From positions 1-64,000 of the forward strand of contig NZ_MAYT01000001.1 of NCBI RefSeq assembly GCF_001685015.1: a stretch of DNA of 64,000 nucleotides. The letters run 5' to 3'. The notes beneath the pieces are model-generated. The model did no database searches. It saw only the letters and a program-made list of their open reading frames with translations, and was not told the DNA's origin. Of this stretch, positions 46,304 to 54,702 are shown piece after piece. Source of the stretch: Pseudobacillus wudalianchiensis (lineage in GTDB: Bacteria > Bacillota > Bacilli > Bacillales > Domibacillaceae). Position numbers and translations under genes: made by a program. How positions within the stretch are numbered: the first letter of the stretch is position 1; the number at the start of each line of letters is the position of its first letter.

Positions 46304-46343
46304 AAGATAGCTATTGTAGGAAGAATCGATAGCTGTCTTTTTT
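46304..46343 (+). terminator. Probable terminator upstream of ytmP
   Basis: AAGATAGCTAT pairs, with one wobble, with ATAGCTGTCTT and a T run follows. It separates thpR-ytlQ from ytmP. The rest of the 228-bp gap has no gene. Confidence 0.7.
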
Positions 46344-46387
46344 ATTCGGGTGTGAAAGAAGCCCAACAAAAATGAAGGTGACTAACG

Positions 46388-47164
46388 GTGGAACACTTAC
46401 TTGGACAAGATTGGGAAATCACTCCAGCCGGCGGAGCAACCGGAAAGGCTTATGCGGCCAAGCATGGAGGACAGCAATTATTCTTAAAAAGAAATTCGTC
46501 TCCTTTTTTGGCGGTTTTGTCGGTTGAAGGGATTGTGCCGAAGCTGATCTGGACAAAACGACTGGAAAACGGAGATGTCATTACAGCTCAGCATTGGCTC
46601 AAAGGTCGTGAGCTTGCTCCAATAGAGATGGGAGATAGCCGGGTAGCGAGGCTAATGAGTAAGATACATTCTTCCCAGCCGTTGTTGTCCATGCTTGAAA
46701 AGCTTGGGAAAGAGCCGGTAGAACCTGAGATGATCCTAGCAGAGATTGAACGGCAGCTTGATGAGGAAATACAAGGTGATGAAGATGTCCAAAGGGCCCT
46801 TCGATTCCTTCGAAGCCGGCTTTCCGAGGTTGGCCATGGAGAGTATGTTGTTTGCCACGGAGATATTAATCATAATAATTGGTTATTATCAGATGAAGAT
46901 GAGCTATACTTAATTGATTGGGATGGAGCGTTAATTGCCGATCCGGCTGTTGATCTGGGGATGATGCTGTATACATACATTGAGGAAAGCCAGTGGGAAA
47001 ACTGGCTCGCTCAGTATGGCCTCGTCTACACTCCGCATCTAGGCTTACGAATGAAGTGGTATGTATTAGCCCAGACACTTTTATCGCTCCAATGGAATAA
47101 AGAAACAGGCCGCAGTCGAGAGGTGAAAGAAGGCTTTCGCGACTTAGCGCATATTCTTTCTTGA
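46388..47164 (+). CDS. ytmP: YtmP, choline/aminoglycoside kinase-fold phosphotransferase
   Basis: 258 residues with the APH catalytic motif CHGDINHNNWLL and the Mg-binding LIDWDGALIADP. Substrate unknown. GTG start behind GAAGGTGA. trmB follows. Confidence 0.88.
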   Translation: MEHLLGQDWEITPAGGATGKAYAAKHGGQQLFLKRNSSPFLAVLSVEGIVPKLIWTKRLENGDVITAQHWLKGRELAPIEMGDSRVARLMSKIHSSQPLLSMLEKLGKEPVEPEMILAEIERQLDEEIQGDEDVQRALRFLRSRLSEVGHGEYVVCHGDINHNNWLLSDEDELYLIDWDGALIADPAVDLGMMLYTYIEESQWENWLAQYGLVYTPHLGLRMKWYVLAQTLLSLQWNKETGRSREVKEGFRDLAHILS

Positions 47165-47220
47165 ATATAACGGATAAGCGTGATATGGTTTGAACGAAAC
47201 ATTTTTAATGAGGTGCCAGA

Positions 47221-47862
47221 ATGCGATTAAGACATAAACCGTGGGCTCGGGAAAAAATCGAGGCCTACCCGCAATATATTGTTCCAAAGCCGGAAGATCA
47301 TAAAGGCGATTGGAAACAGGTGTTTAATAATGATAACCCGTTGTACATTGAAGTAGGAACGGGGAAGGGCCAATTTGTTACGGAAATGGCAAAAGCTCAT
47401 CCGGACGTTAACTTTCTCGGAATCGAGCTGTATGAAAGTGTCATTGTGACGGCTTTAGACCGGCTTATTGAAGCAGAGCTTCCGAATGTGAAGCTGTTAA
47501 ACGTAGATGCTAAAAATCTCGACCAATATTTTGCCAAGGGAGATGTTAGCCGCGTTTATTTAAATTTTTCAGACCCATGGCCGAAAAAACGTCATGAAAA
47601 ACGGCGCTTGACGTATCGATCGTTTTTAAAGCTGTATGAGGATATTATGCCGGATGGTGGAGAAGTTCATTTTAAAACAGATAATCAAGGCTTATTTGAA
47701 TACTCTCTGAAAAGTTTTTCTGCTTATGGAATGCTTCTTACATTCTTAAGCCTCGATCTTCACAAGAGTGATTACGAAGGCAATATTATGACAGAATATG
47801 AAGAGAAATTCTCACAGAGGGGCCAGCGGATTTACAGGGTAGAAGCGCAGTTTCGTTCATAG
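47221..47862 (+). CDS. trmB: tRNA (guanine-N7)-methyltransferase TrmB
   Basis: 213 residues. Forms m7G46 in tRNA. SAM site [11 protein letters not shown], acidic residue in GIELYESV and the family motif [25 protein letters not shown] precedes the ATG. Confidence 0.97.
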   Translation: MRLRHKPWAREKIEAYPQYIVPKPEDHKGDWKQVFNNDNPLYIEVGTGKGQFVTEMAKAHPDVNFLGIELYESVIVTALDRLIEAELPNVKLLNVDAKNLDQYFAKGDVSRVYLNFSDPWPKKRHEKRRLTYRSFLKLYEDIMPDGGEVHFKTDNQGLFEYSLKSFSAYGMLLTFLSLDLHKSDYEGNIMTEYEEKFSQRGQRIYRVEAQFRS

Positions 47863-47878
47863 CGCTCTTTAAAGTGCA

Positions 47879-47919
47879 AAAAGATGTCTTAGCAGGTTTA
47901 ACCTGCTAAGACATCTTTT
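47879..47919. terminator. Terminator between trmB and the YhcN-type gene
   Basis: A perfect 17-bp stem AAGATGTCTTAGCAGGT and its complement with a tiny loop; A and T runs both sides. Confidence 0.92.
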
Positions 47920-47937
47920 GTTAGGATAGGAATTATT

Positions 47938-48513
47938 TTAACGGGCATCCGGGAATACTCGGCGTACCGTTTCTGTAAATTCATCAAATAAACCTGCTAC
48001 TGGATGACCTGCATTGAGCCGATCTCCATAATCCCGCATCCGTTGCATGAAATCTGGATTGGCTGATACGTACACCTTTTGAACGCTGCGATCCGATTTT
48101 CTTACTTCATTCGCGATTTTGTCTTCAAGCTGGTTAGTCAGTTTGTCTTGACTTCCATTATTCAGCATGACCGCTGCATAGGCAGTATGATCTGTGACAA
48201 TTACTTTAGCGGCGCGTACTTCTTTTAACTTCTCTAATTGGCTCTCTGCCTGATCCGATACTTCCATGCCGTTATTATTGTTGTTATTGTTGTCGTTAAC
48301 CATGTTGTTACCATTGTTATCATCAGTAGTGAGCGTACGGCTTTGATCGTTCCTATTATTCCGGTCTCCATCAAACGTTTGATTATTTGGAGGGTTATAT
48401 CGAGCATTTTCAATATCTATGCCTTGGCGTTCATCCACTGAATTTGTCTTGTTACATCCGAATAACAAAACAAACGGTAAAAATGCAATGATCATATATC
48501 TTAGCTTTATCAT
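47938..48513 (-). CDS. YhcN/YlaJ-family sporulation lipoprotein
   Basis: 191 residues. Lipoprotein signal with lipobox LLFGC (Cys20). Then an Asn/Asp-rich low-complexity region containing eight Asn in a row (from GTT/ATT triplets near 48270-48295), and the YhcN domain (AAKVIVTDHTAYAAVML). Such proteins sit in the spore inner membrane region or forespore. Not at this place in B. subtilis, where ytzH lies. Confidence 0.88.
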   Translation of the reverse strand: MIKLRYMIIAFLPFVLLFGCNKTNSVDERQGIDIENARYNPPNNQTFDGDRNNRNDQSRTLTTDDNNGNNMVNDNNNNNNNGMEVSDQAESQLEKLKEVRAAKVIVTDHTAYAAVMLNNGSQDKLTNQLEDKIANEVRKSDRSVQKVYVSANPDFMQRMRDYGDRLNAGHPVAGLFDEFTETVRRVFPDAR

Positions 48514-48663
48514 GGGATAGACTCCTTTCGTTAATGTACACCTTTAAGTTGAGCAGAACAGGAAGGAATTATTCATCTAACCGTTTGCAGTCATTCCATT
48601 AAATGACACAATATTCTAAGAAATGTTACAATGAATGCGTATACATGAAGGGGGGATTATATA

Positions 48664-49521
48664 TTGGAAGAACTAAAAGTGGGGGGCTTAACATTAACAT
48701 GGTTAAATGGCGGGGTAACCAACATGGATGGAGGCGCAATGTTTGGGGTGGTGCCGAAGCCGTTGTGGTCAAAAAAATACGACAGTAATGAAAAGAATCA
48801 AGTGACATTACGAACGGATCCTATTTTTTTTCAAATGGATGGAAAGAATATTCTAATTGAAGCGGGAATTGGAAACGGCCGGTTAACCGATAAGCAGATT
48901 CGCAATTACGGAGTGCATGAAGAATCAAAGGTGGAAGAAGGATTGGCTGAATTAGGCATCACGCCTGCCGATATCGATATCGTTCTGATGACTCACATGC
49001 ACTTTGACCATGCACTCGGATTAACAAAATGGGCAGGGGGCAAGCTTGTGCCTGCTTTTCCGAATGCTGTCATTTATACATCAGAAATCGAATGGGATGA
49101 GATGAGAAACCCTAATATTCGTTCTAAGAACACGTATTGGAAGGAAAATTGGGAAGCAATTGAGGAGCAAGTCCAAACCTATAAGGAAGAGATCGAGCCA
49201 ATTAAAGGAGTCAAAATGATTCATACAGGCGGCCACAGTAACGGTCATTCCATTATTACAATTGAGCGTAATGGAGAATGGCTCGTTCATATGGCAGATC
49301 TGATGCCGACACATGCCCACCAAAATGTGCTATGGGTACTGGCGTATGATGATTATCCAATGGATTCGATTGCAGCTAAACAAAAATGGCTGCCGGAAGG
49401 AATGAAAAGAAACGCTTGGTTTTTCTTTTATCATGATGCTGTATACCGTGCAGTGAAGTGGAATGAACACGGAGAGATGATCGAGGCAGTAAAGAGAGAA
49501 AAAGCGGCTGTTGAAAATTAA
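48664..49521 (+). CDS. ytnP: YtnP, metallo-beta-lactamase-fold lactonase
   Basis: 285 residues with the zinc motif [10 protein letters not shown] (H111, H113, D115, H116), later His in GGHSNGHS and [12 protein letters not shown]. subtilis YtnP degrades a Streptomyces signalling factor and acyl-homoserine lactones. TTG start behind GAAGGGGGG. Confidence 0.92.
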   Translation: MEELKVGGLTLTWLNGGVTNMDGGAMFGVVPKPLWSKKYDSNEKNQVTLRTDPIFFQMDGKNILIEAGIGNGRLTDKQIRNYGVHEESKVEEGLAELGITPADIDIVLMTHMHFDHALGLTKWAGGKLVPAFPNAVIYTSEIEWDEMRNPNIRSKNTYWKENWEAIEEQVQTYKEEIEPIKGVKMIHTGGHSNGHSIITIERNGEWLVHMADLMPTHAHQNVLWVLAYDDYPMDSIAAKQKWLPEGMKRNAWFFFYHDAVYRAVKWNEHGEMIEAVKREKAAVEN

Positions 49522-49528
49522 TGATCAA

Positions 49529-49554
49529 AAGGGCTGCCTATTTAGGACAGCCCT
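49529..49554 (+). terminator. Terminator hairpin after ytnP, merging into a repeat
   Basis: AAGGGCTG pairs with CAGCCCT. There is no T run; repeat family 1 begins with TCAGGCTG at the last base. Confidence 0.65.
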
Positions 49555-49624
49555 CAGGCTGTTAACAAACGTTCACTTTCCATTAAGTTCAGGCCCTGAA
49601 AGGCAAAACATTCAATCAGCCTGA
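49554..49624. repeat. Dispersed repeat family 1, short copy (71 bp)
   Basis: Perfect 8-bp inverted ends TCAGGCTG and CAGCCTGA as in the 13294 copy, conserved TGTTAACAAACGTTCACTTT and TTCAATCAGCCTGA, and a shorter unrelated-looking middle containing its own AGTTCAGGCCCTGAA palindrome. It lies between convergent ytnP and ytzB. Confidence 0.8.
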
Positions 49625-49647
49625 GAGTGTCAAAAAGCAGGTTCGGC

Positions 49648-49968
49648 TTAATAAGTTCTATATACGTCCATAATGGCGCCGGTTTTAGAGTCAGCAATAA
49701 ATTCAAATTGCTCTCTTTCTTGGCCAATCGTGCGGGAAACTCCGCCTTTGTATACCATTTTGTCCATGCCGACTTTCTTGATTGGTTCTGGCTTCATTTT
49801 AATCCAAGATCCATCGATCGTGCCTTCTGATTTAAATGCTTCTTTCACTTCTTTTAATGCTTTTTCCGCGGAGACGTATGTAGTCTTTGTTAAACTTTGC
49901 TGTACGAGTACGGCACCTGCAGCACCTGCAACTGCTCCTAAAATAAATGTACCCCAATTCGTATTCAT
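49648..49968 (-). CDS. ytzB: YtzB-like PepSY-domain protein
   Basis: 106 residues: an N-terminal glycine/alanine-rich membrane anchor (GTFILGAVAGAAGAVL) and a PepSY-like domain with VSAEKALKEVKEAF. Likely outside or in the membrane; function unknown. I chose the ATG at 49968 behind AGGGGTGA; the frame is open to 50043. Confidence 0.83.
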   Translation of the reverse strand: MNTNWGTFILGAVAGAAGAVLVQQSLTKTTYVSAEKALKEVKEAFKSEGTIDGSWIKMKPEPIKKVGMDKMVYKGGVSRTIGQEREQFEFIADSKTGAIMDVYRTY

Positions 49969-50131
49969 ATTTTTCACCCCTATTTTTATAGATTGATATA
50001 AGTATACCTTAATTTGAAAAATGCTGAAACTTCTGTCTTTCATGTTCAGAAAATCGTCATAGTCAAACTGGAAGTCTAGTCCAATTTTCTGTAGAATGAA
50101 GGCAATCGAGACTTGAAAAGGAGATTAGAGC

Positions 50132-51205
50132 ATGAATAAAGAAACGCTAGAACTCTTTAAGACGTTAACCGAACTGCCGGGGGCTCCTGGAAACGAGCAT
50201 GATGTGCGCCGTTTTATGCGTACACAGTTAGAAATGTACGCCGATGACCTTGTGCAAGATGGTTTAGGTAGTATTTTTGGCGTAAGAAAAGGTGAAGATC
50301 ATGATCCTGTTGTGATGGTGGCTGGTCATATGGATGAAGTGGGCTTTATGGTTACTCAAATTACTGATAATGGAATGATTCGGTTTCAACCTCTTGGCGG
50401 CTGGTGGGGACAAGTCCTGCTCGCTCAGCGTGTACAAATTATGACGAACAACGGTCCTGTTATCGGGGTTATTGGCTCAATCCCTCCTCACTTATTAAGT
50501 GAAGAACAACGCAAAAAACCGATGGAGATAAAAAATATGCTCATTGATATTGGAGCGGATGACAAAGAAGATACGAAGAAAATCGGCATTAAGCCGGGGC
50601 AGTCTATCCTACCGGTATCTCCTTTCACTCCAATGGCGAACGAGAAGAAAATCCTGGCTAAGGCGTGGGACAACCGTTACGGCTGCGGACTTGCGATTGA
50701 ATTGCTGAAAGAGCTGAAGGGGGAAAAGCTGCCGAATACGCTTTATTCTGGTGCAACTGTACAAGAGGAAGTCGGCCTGCGCGGCGCCCAAACAGCGGCT
50801 GAAATGATTAAGCCCGATATTTTCTATGCTCTTGATGCCAGCCCTGCAAATGACGCATCGGGGGATAAAAAAGAATTTGGCCAGCTCGGCAAAGGAGCAC
50901 TCCTGCGTATTTTTGACAGAACGATGGTGACTCACCGCGGTATGAGGGAATTTATCTTAGATACAGCAGAAAGCCACAATATTCCTTATCAATATTTTGT
51001 TTCGCAAGGAGGGACAGATGCGGGACGTGTTCATACGTCTAATCAAGGGGTGCCAAGCGCTGTTATTGGCATTTGTTCACGTTATATTCATACACACGCT
51101 TCCGTTATTCATGTAGATGATTATGCTGCAGCAAAAGAATTGCTTGTTCGTCTTGTAAAAACAAGTGACAAAGCGACAGTTGCTTCATTAAAGGCAGGAA
51201 GTTGA
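50132..51205 (+). CDS. ytoP: YtoP, M42-family glutamyl aminopeptidase
   Basis: 357 residues. Metal ligands visible in [19 protein letters not shown] and the catalytic Glu pair in [14 protein letters not shown]03107-like. AAAGGAGAT precedes the ATG. Cytoplasmic peptide turnover. Confidence 0.95.
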   Translation: MNKETLELFKTLTELPGAPGNEHDVRRFMRTQLEMYADDLVQDGLGSIFGVRKGEDHDPVVMVAGHMDEVGFMVTQITDNGMIRFQPLGGWWGQVLLAQRVQIMTNNGPVIGVIGSIPPHLLSEEQRKKPMEIKNMLIDIGADDKEDTKKIGIKPGQSILPVSPFTPMANEKKILAKAWDNRYGCGLAIELLKELKGEKLPNTLYSGATVQEEVGLRGAQTAAEMIKPDIFYALDASPANDASGDKKEFGQLGKGALLRIFDRTMVTHRGMREFILDTAESHNIPYQYFVSQGGTDAGRVHTSNQGVPSAVIGICSRYIHTHASVIHVDDYAAAKELLVRLVKTSDKATVASLKAGS

Positions 51206-51294
51206 GTAAAGTACAAGATAGATGAAAACAGTCTAAGACCTGCCTTCAGTGAAGCAGGTCTTAGCTTGCTGGAAAGACTCAGTAAATTCACCTT

Positions 51295-52164
51295 CTATCG
51301 TTGCTTGAGACATTTCTCAGGGTCTATTTTTATCGGTATCCACCTCCCAGTGGCTCTCCTTTTAAATTGAGCGATTTCCACATCTGTGCCATTGGTTAAT
51401 TCAAAAAAGACGAACAGGTAATCGTGGCCGTCTGTCCCGTGAAAATAAATATGTTTCACATAATTATTTTTATAAGTAGGGTATCTCTTCTTTACAAGCT
51501 TGCACCATTCACCGTATTTAACGTCTACGACTGCCTCCGCTTCGTGATCCCATCCATGATAAGGTGCACATAGAAAGTCTTCACCGTGAAAGGTCATATC
51601 GTGAATTTTATATGATTCCTTTTCTTTTATAACAGTTATAAAACCGTAATAATAAGCAAAAAAAGTAACGTCCTTCGCGCTTCCTTCAATCGTCTCTAAC
51701 TCAACAAAATAATGCGAAGTTTTCACCTTATTTAATTTAATTAAAGTAATATGGCCGATTCCGCGGAAAGAGTGAAAGAATTTTTCATAGCTCACTCTTT
51801 TTTGGTATTCTTTATTAAGAAATTGATAAGCGGCTGGATAAGGGATGGCTGCCATTCCTACTGTGCCGCAACCTCCTCCTTCTCCTTCAGAAAAATAGGC
51901 TGCTTCTCGCAATACGCTAAAATAGTTTAAAATTGTATCCTCCGCTGTAGCCATTAAAGTAGAAGGCAACTGGATGTTCTCTGGAGGTTGTGTGTAGTAT
52001 GGATTAAAAAAAGTAAACGAACGAACGCGGGTGTTCAAAGCAGGCAGGCGGGAGGGACGAAAATATTTCTGGTTCGTATCTTCCCCGCGGAGCTGAGGGG
52101 AATTAGCTGTTTTCTTGATCTTTTTTTGAAAAAAGCCTCCCATCCATAAATCTTCAGTATCCAC
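51295..52164 (-). CDS. Conserved hypothetical protein (about 289 aa)
   Basis: I do not recognise this protein. No signal peptide or membrane helix; the N-terminal 50 residues are basic (FFQKKIKKTANS). The middle holds EGEGGGCGTVGMAAIPYP, and the C-terminal half is rich in Tyr/Phe/His (YYYGFITVIKEKESYK, HIYFHGTDGHDYLF), likely beta-rich. AAGGAGG favours the GTG at 52164; an ATG at 52170 touches that site. It is a lone gene between ytoP and the DUF84 gene, absent from this place in B. subtilis as I recall. Confidence 0.75.
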   Translation of the reverse strand: MDTEDLWMGGFFQKKIKKTANSPQLRGEDTNQKYFRPSRLPALNTRVRSFTFFNPYYTQPPENIQLPSTLMATAEDTILNYFSVLREAAYFSEGEGGGCGTVGMAAIPYPAAYQFLNKEYQKRVSYEKFFHSFRGIGHITLIKLNKVKTSHYFVELETIEGSAKDVTFFAYYYGFITVIKEKESYKIHDMTFHGEDFLCAPYHGWDHEAEAVVDVKYGEWCKLVKKRYPTYKNNYVKHIYFHGTDGHDYLFVFFELTNGTDVEIAQFKRRATGRWIPIKIDPEKCLKQR

Positions 52165-52227
52165 TGTCATTCCTCCTTAATCCATCTTATTAGGAATGCC
52201 GGAGACGAATACTCAAAGATCGTGAAG

Positions 52228-52256
52228 TTGTTTGAATTTTATTCCCGTCTTATAAT
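52228..52256 (+). promoter_or_regulatory. SigA promoter of the DUF84 gene
   Basis: TTGTTT (52228-52233), 17-bp spacer and perfect TATAAT (52251-52256). Confidence 0.7.
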
Positions 52257-52275
52257 TTGTAGTGATGATGTTTTC

Positions 52276-52308
52276 AAAAGGCTGTATTCATCTTGAATAC
52301 AGCCTTTT
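52276..52308 (+). terminator. Attenuator-like hairpin in the 5' leader of the DUF84 gene
   Basis: AAAAGGCTGTATTCA and TGAATACAGCCTTTT form a 15-bp perfect stem with a 3-nt loop and TTTT at the end. It lies about 13 bp after the predicted start of transcription and 21 bp before the start codon, not at a gene end. Confidence 0.7.
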
Positions 52309-52329
52309 ATAAAAGAAAGAAGGGATCAC

Positions 52330-52848
52330 TTGAAAATTGCTATCGGTTCATTAAATAGAGCAAAAAAGCTAGCTTTGGAGAAAGCGGTTGAAGCGGCCGG
52401 TTTACAAGCAGAAATAGAGAGTGTATCGGTTCCGTCTAACGTAAGTGAACAGCCGTTTTCTGATGAAGAAACGAGACAGGGAGCCGTCAACCGGGCCAAA
52501 AATACATTAACGGAAGCGAATGCTGATATCGGGATCGGCCTTGAAGGCGGAGTCATGGAAACAGACGCAGGCTTATTTTTGTGTAACTGGGGAGCGCTTG
52601 CTGTTAAAGAGCAGGTTATTATAACAGCCGGAGGAGCTAGGATTTTACTGCCCCCAACGATAGCTGAACAACTTCGCAGCGGCGAAGAGCTTGGCCCTGT
52701 TATGGAGCGATTTACTGCCCGCGCAGAAATTCGCCAGCACGAAGGGGCTATTGGCGTTTTTACAAACGGACTTGTTACGAGGGATGAAATGTTTCTGCAT
52801 GTGGCAAAATTACTGTTAGGACAATTTTTGTTAATAAATAAGAAGTAA
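52330..52848 (+). CDS. DUF84 (YjjX-like) non-canonical purine NTP phosphatase
   Basis: 172 residues. ITPase-like fold with GSLNRAKKLAL at the N-terminus, SDEETRQGAVNRA and DIGIGLEGG, as in YjjX/Mj0226-related XTP/ITP phosphatases. Likely cleans the nucleotide pool of inosine and xanthosine triphosphates. TTG start behind GAAGGGATC. Ends with a hydrophobic tail LLLGQFLLINKK. Confidence 0.88.
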   Translation: MKIAIGSLNRAKKLALEKAVEAAGLQAEIESVSVPSNVSEQPFSDEETRQGAVNRAKNTLTEANADIGIGLEGGVMETDAGLFLCNWGALAVKEQVIITAGGARILLPPTIAEQLRSGEELGPVMERFTARAEIRQHEGAIGVFTNGLVTRDEMFLHVAKLLLGQFLLINKK

Positions 52849-52883
52849 GTGCCAGAATGTAGACAAAGTCTATGTTCAATCCC

Positions 52884-53009
52884 TCAGACTAGTTGAAAAT
52901 GTTTATCTTTCGAGGCGCGAGACCTGACAAGGAGCGGAGTGACCATCAGGGTCATGAGCACCGCAGGTAGGCGAGCAACGAAGAAAGCGAGCGTTTGTCA
53001 ACAGCGTGG
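52884..53009 (-). repeat. Dispersed repeat family 1, full-length copy (126 bp, inverted)
   Basis: In reverse orientation to the 13294 copy and exactly the same length by my count. The 8-bp ends have decayed (TCAGACTA / AGCGTGG), but the inner GACC...GGTC stem and CGAAAG/CGCTTT-type arms remain. About 100 of 126 bases agree by hand. Confidence 0.8.
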
Positions 53010-53346
53010 TAAGTGCTTCCTTTGTCGCAAAAATAAGCTGCCACGGTCTTCTCACTAGCCAAAAGGTGTAAGGAAAAATGATTTTGGAAGCCTATTGGCT
53101 GAAAAAAGGATCACGCCCGGCGGATTAGCAGGAAGCTTATGGTGTGGCACTATTGGCATTGTTCGTACGATCATTTAGCCGATGAAGATCTTTTCGGTCA
53201 TAAGCTTTGAGACAAGGGTGTTTCTGTAAGACTTTCTGCTTCATTTGCGGCACCCCTTATGATAAGCTTACTCATATCTGAGACTATGAGAAAGAAAGGC
53301 TGGTCAACCCCAGCTAAATGACCATTTCAATGGGAGGGAAGTAAGG
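53010..53346. other. Gene-free stretch with possible gene remnants
   Basis: Between the repeat and ytpP no open frame longer than about 20 codons with a ribosome binding site is evident. Short frames such as one reading GSLWCGTIGIVRTII, broken by stops, could be the wreck of a gene, but I recognise no family. A hypothetical ytpP promoter could not be placed. Confidence 0.4.
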
Positions 53347-53658
53347 GTGAAGAAACTAGCATCAATGGAAGAATTCAAGCAATTAAGAGAATCAGGGAAG
53401 CATATCTTTTTATTTTCCGCTGATTGGTGCCCGGACTGCCGGGTGATTGAACCGGTACTGCCAGAAATCGAAGAAAAATATAACGAATATACTTTTATTT
53501 ATGTAGATCGGGACGATTTTCTTGATTTATGCATCAGTATGGATATCTTTGGTATACCAAGTTTTGTTGCCTTCCAAAACGGCGAAGAGCTTGGCCGTTT
53601 TGTTAGCAAAAATCGGAAGACAAAGGAAGAGATCGAGCAGTTTATCGAAGGACTATAA
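53347..53658 (+). CDS. ytpP: YtpP, thioredoxin-like protein
   Basis: 103 residues. Thioredoxin fold with active site W-Cys28-P-D-Cys31 (WCPDC) in place of the classical WCGPC, and the cis-Pro in GIPSF. GTG start behind GGGAGGG. ytpQ follows, matching B. subtilis order. Confidence 0.93.
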   Translation: MKKLASMEEFKQLRESGKHIFLFSADWCPDCRVIEPVLPEIEEKYNEYTFIYVDRDDFLDLCISMDIFGIPSFVAFQNGEELGRFVSKNRKTKEEIEQFIEGL

Positions 53659-53739
53659 AGCATATCCGTCTGGTTCACCGGCACAGCCTATTGTCTTAAC
53701 AGCCGGCTAACCAGGCGTCTTTCTTGAGAAAGGAGAGAA

Positions 53740-54552
53740 ATGGTGGACTCAAAAAAATTAAGACGTATTCTTGAAGAACGGTTACAGCAGGAAAATCGTT
53801 CGTTTTTATTTGACCGAGAAAAAGACGAGCTGCGAATTGAAAATGAAGAATCTGGAAAAGGGATAACCGTTTCATTGCCAGGTATTGTGGCTAAATGGCA
53901 TGAGAAAAAAGAAAAAGCCATTGATGAGGTTATCTATTATGTAGAAGAAGCATTAGCTGTCATGGGTACAGATCATTCTTTATCGGATCAGGAAAAGAAT
54001 ATTTTCCCTGTTATTCGCTCTACTTCATTTCCTAAGGAAGTGGAAGAAGGAGTGCCGTTTTTTATTGATGAACATACAGCAGAAACAAATATTTATTATG
54101 CACTTGATCTTGGAAAGACCTATCGTTTGATTGATGAGCGATTAATGAAAAAAGAAGGCTGGACAAAAGAACGGCTTCGTGAAATGGCGCGCTTTAATCT
54201 GCGTTCCTTGCCAACAAACGTAAAACGAGACGAAGTAGCAGGCAGCATCTTTTATTTCCTCAATACGAACGACGGCTATGACGCCAGCCGAATTTTAAAT
54301 GATAAGTTTCTAAAAGAAATGGCGGGGCAGGTACAGGGAGAAATGACGGTATCCGTTCCACACGGCGATGTACTCATTATTGGAGATATTCGTAATGAAA
54401 CAGGTTATGATGTGCTGGCTCAAATGACGATGAGCTTTTTCACAGGCGGCCATGTTCCCATTACCGCTCTTTCTTTCATTTATGAAGAAGGAACGCTAGA
54501 ACCGATCTTTATTATGGCGAAGAATCGAGCAGTTGAACGAGAAAATAAATAA
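53740..54552 (+). CDS. ytpQ: YtpQ, DUF1444 protein
   Basis: 270 residues, cytoplasmic, with [20 protein letters not shown] at the N-terminus, the usual DUF1444 organisation. Function unknown. AAAGGAG lies 4 nt before the ATG (a GTG follows directly). In B. subtilis ytpR follows; here sftA comes next. Confidence 0.9.
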   Translation: MVDSKKLRRILEERLQQENRSFLFDREKDELRIENEESGKGITVSLPGIVAKWHEKKEKAIDEVIYYVEEALAVMGTDHSLSDQEKNIFPVIRSTSFPKEVEEGVPFFIDEHTAETNIYYALDLGKTYRLIDERLMKKEGWTKERLREMARFNLRSLPTNVKRDEVAGSIFYFLNTNDGYDASRILNDKFLKEMAGQVQGEMTVSVPHGDVLIIGDIRNETGYDVLAQMTMSFFTGGHVPITALSFIYEEGTLEPIFIMAKNRAVERENK

Positions 54553-54562
54553 GCGGTATTAA

Positions 54563-54600
54563 AAAAACCTTGAAAGTGGATAGACGCTTTCAAGGTTTTT
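54563..54600 (+). terminator. Terminator after ytpQ
   Basis: AAAAACCTTGAAAG and CTTTCAAGGTTTTT form a 14-bp stem with a 10-nt loop. Confidence 0.92.
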
Positions 54601-54702
54601 GTGCTTTTCGGTGCAAAAGTCTCAAATGTCTCTATTTGCTATCATCCTAGCGGAAAAAGCTGTTAAAATAAGAAGGGATTTTAAAAAGAAAAGGTGATTT
54701 TA

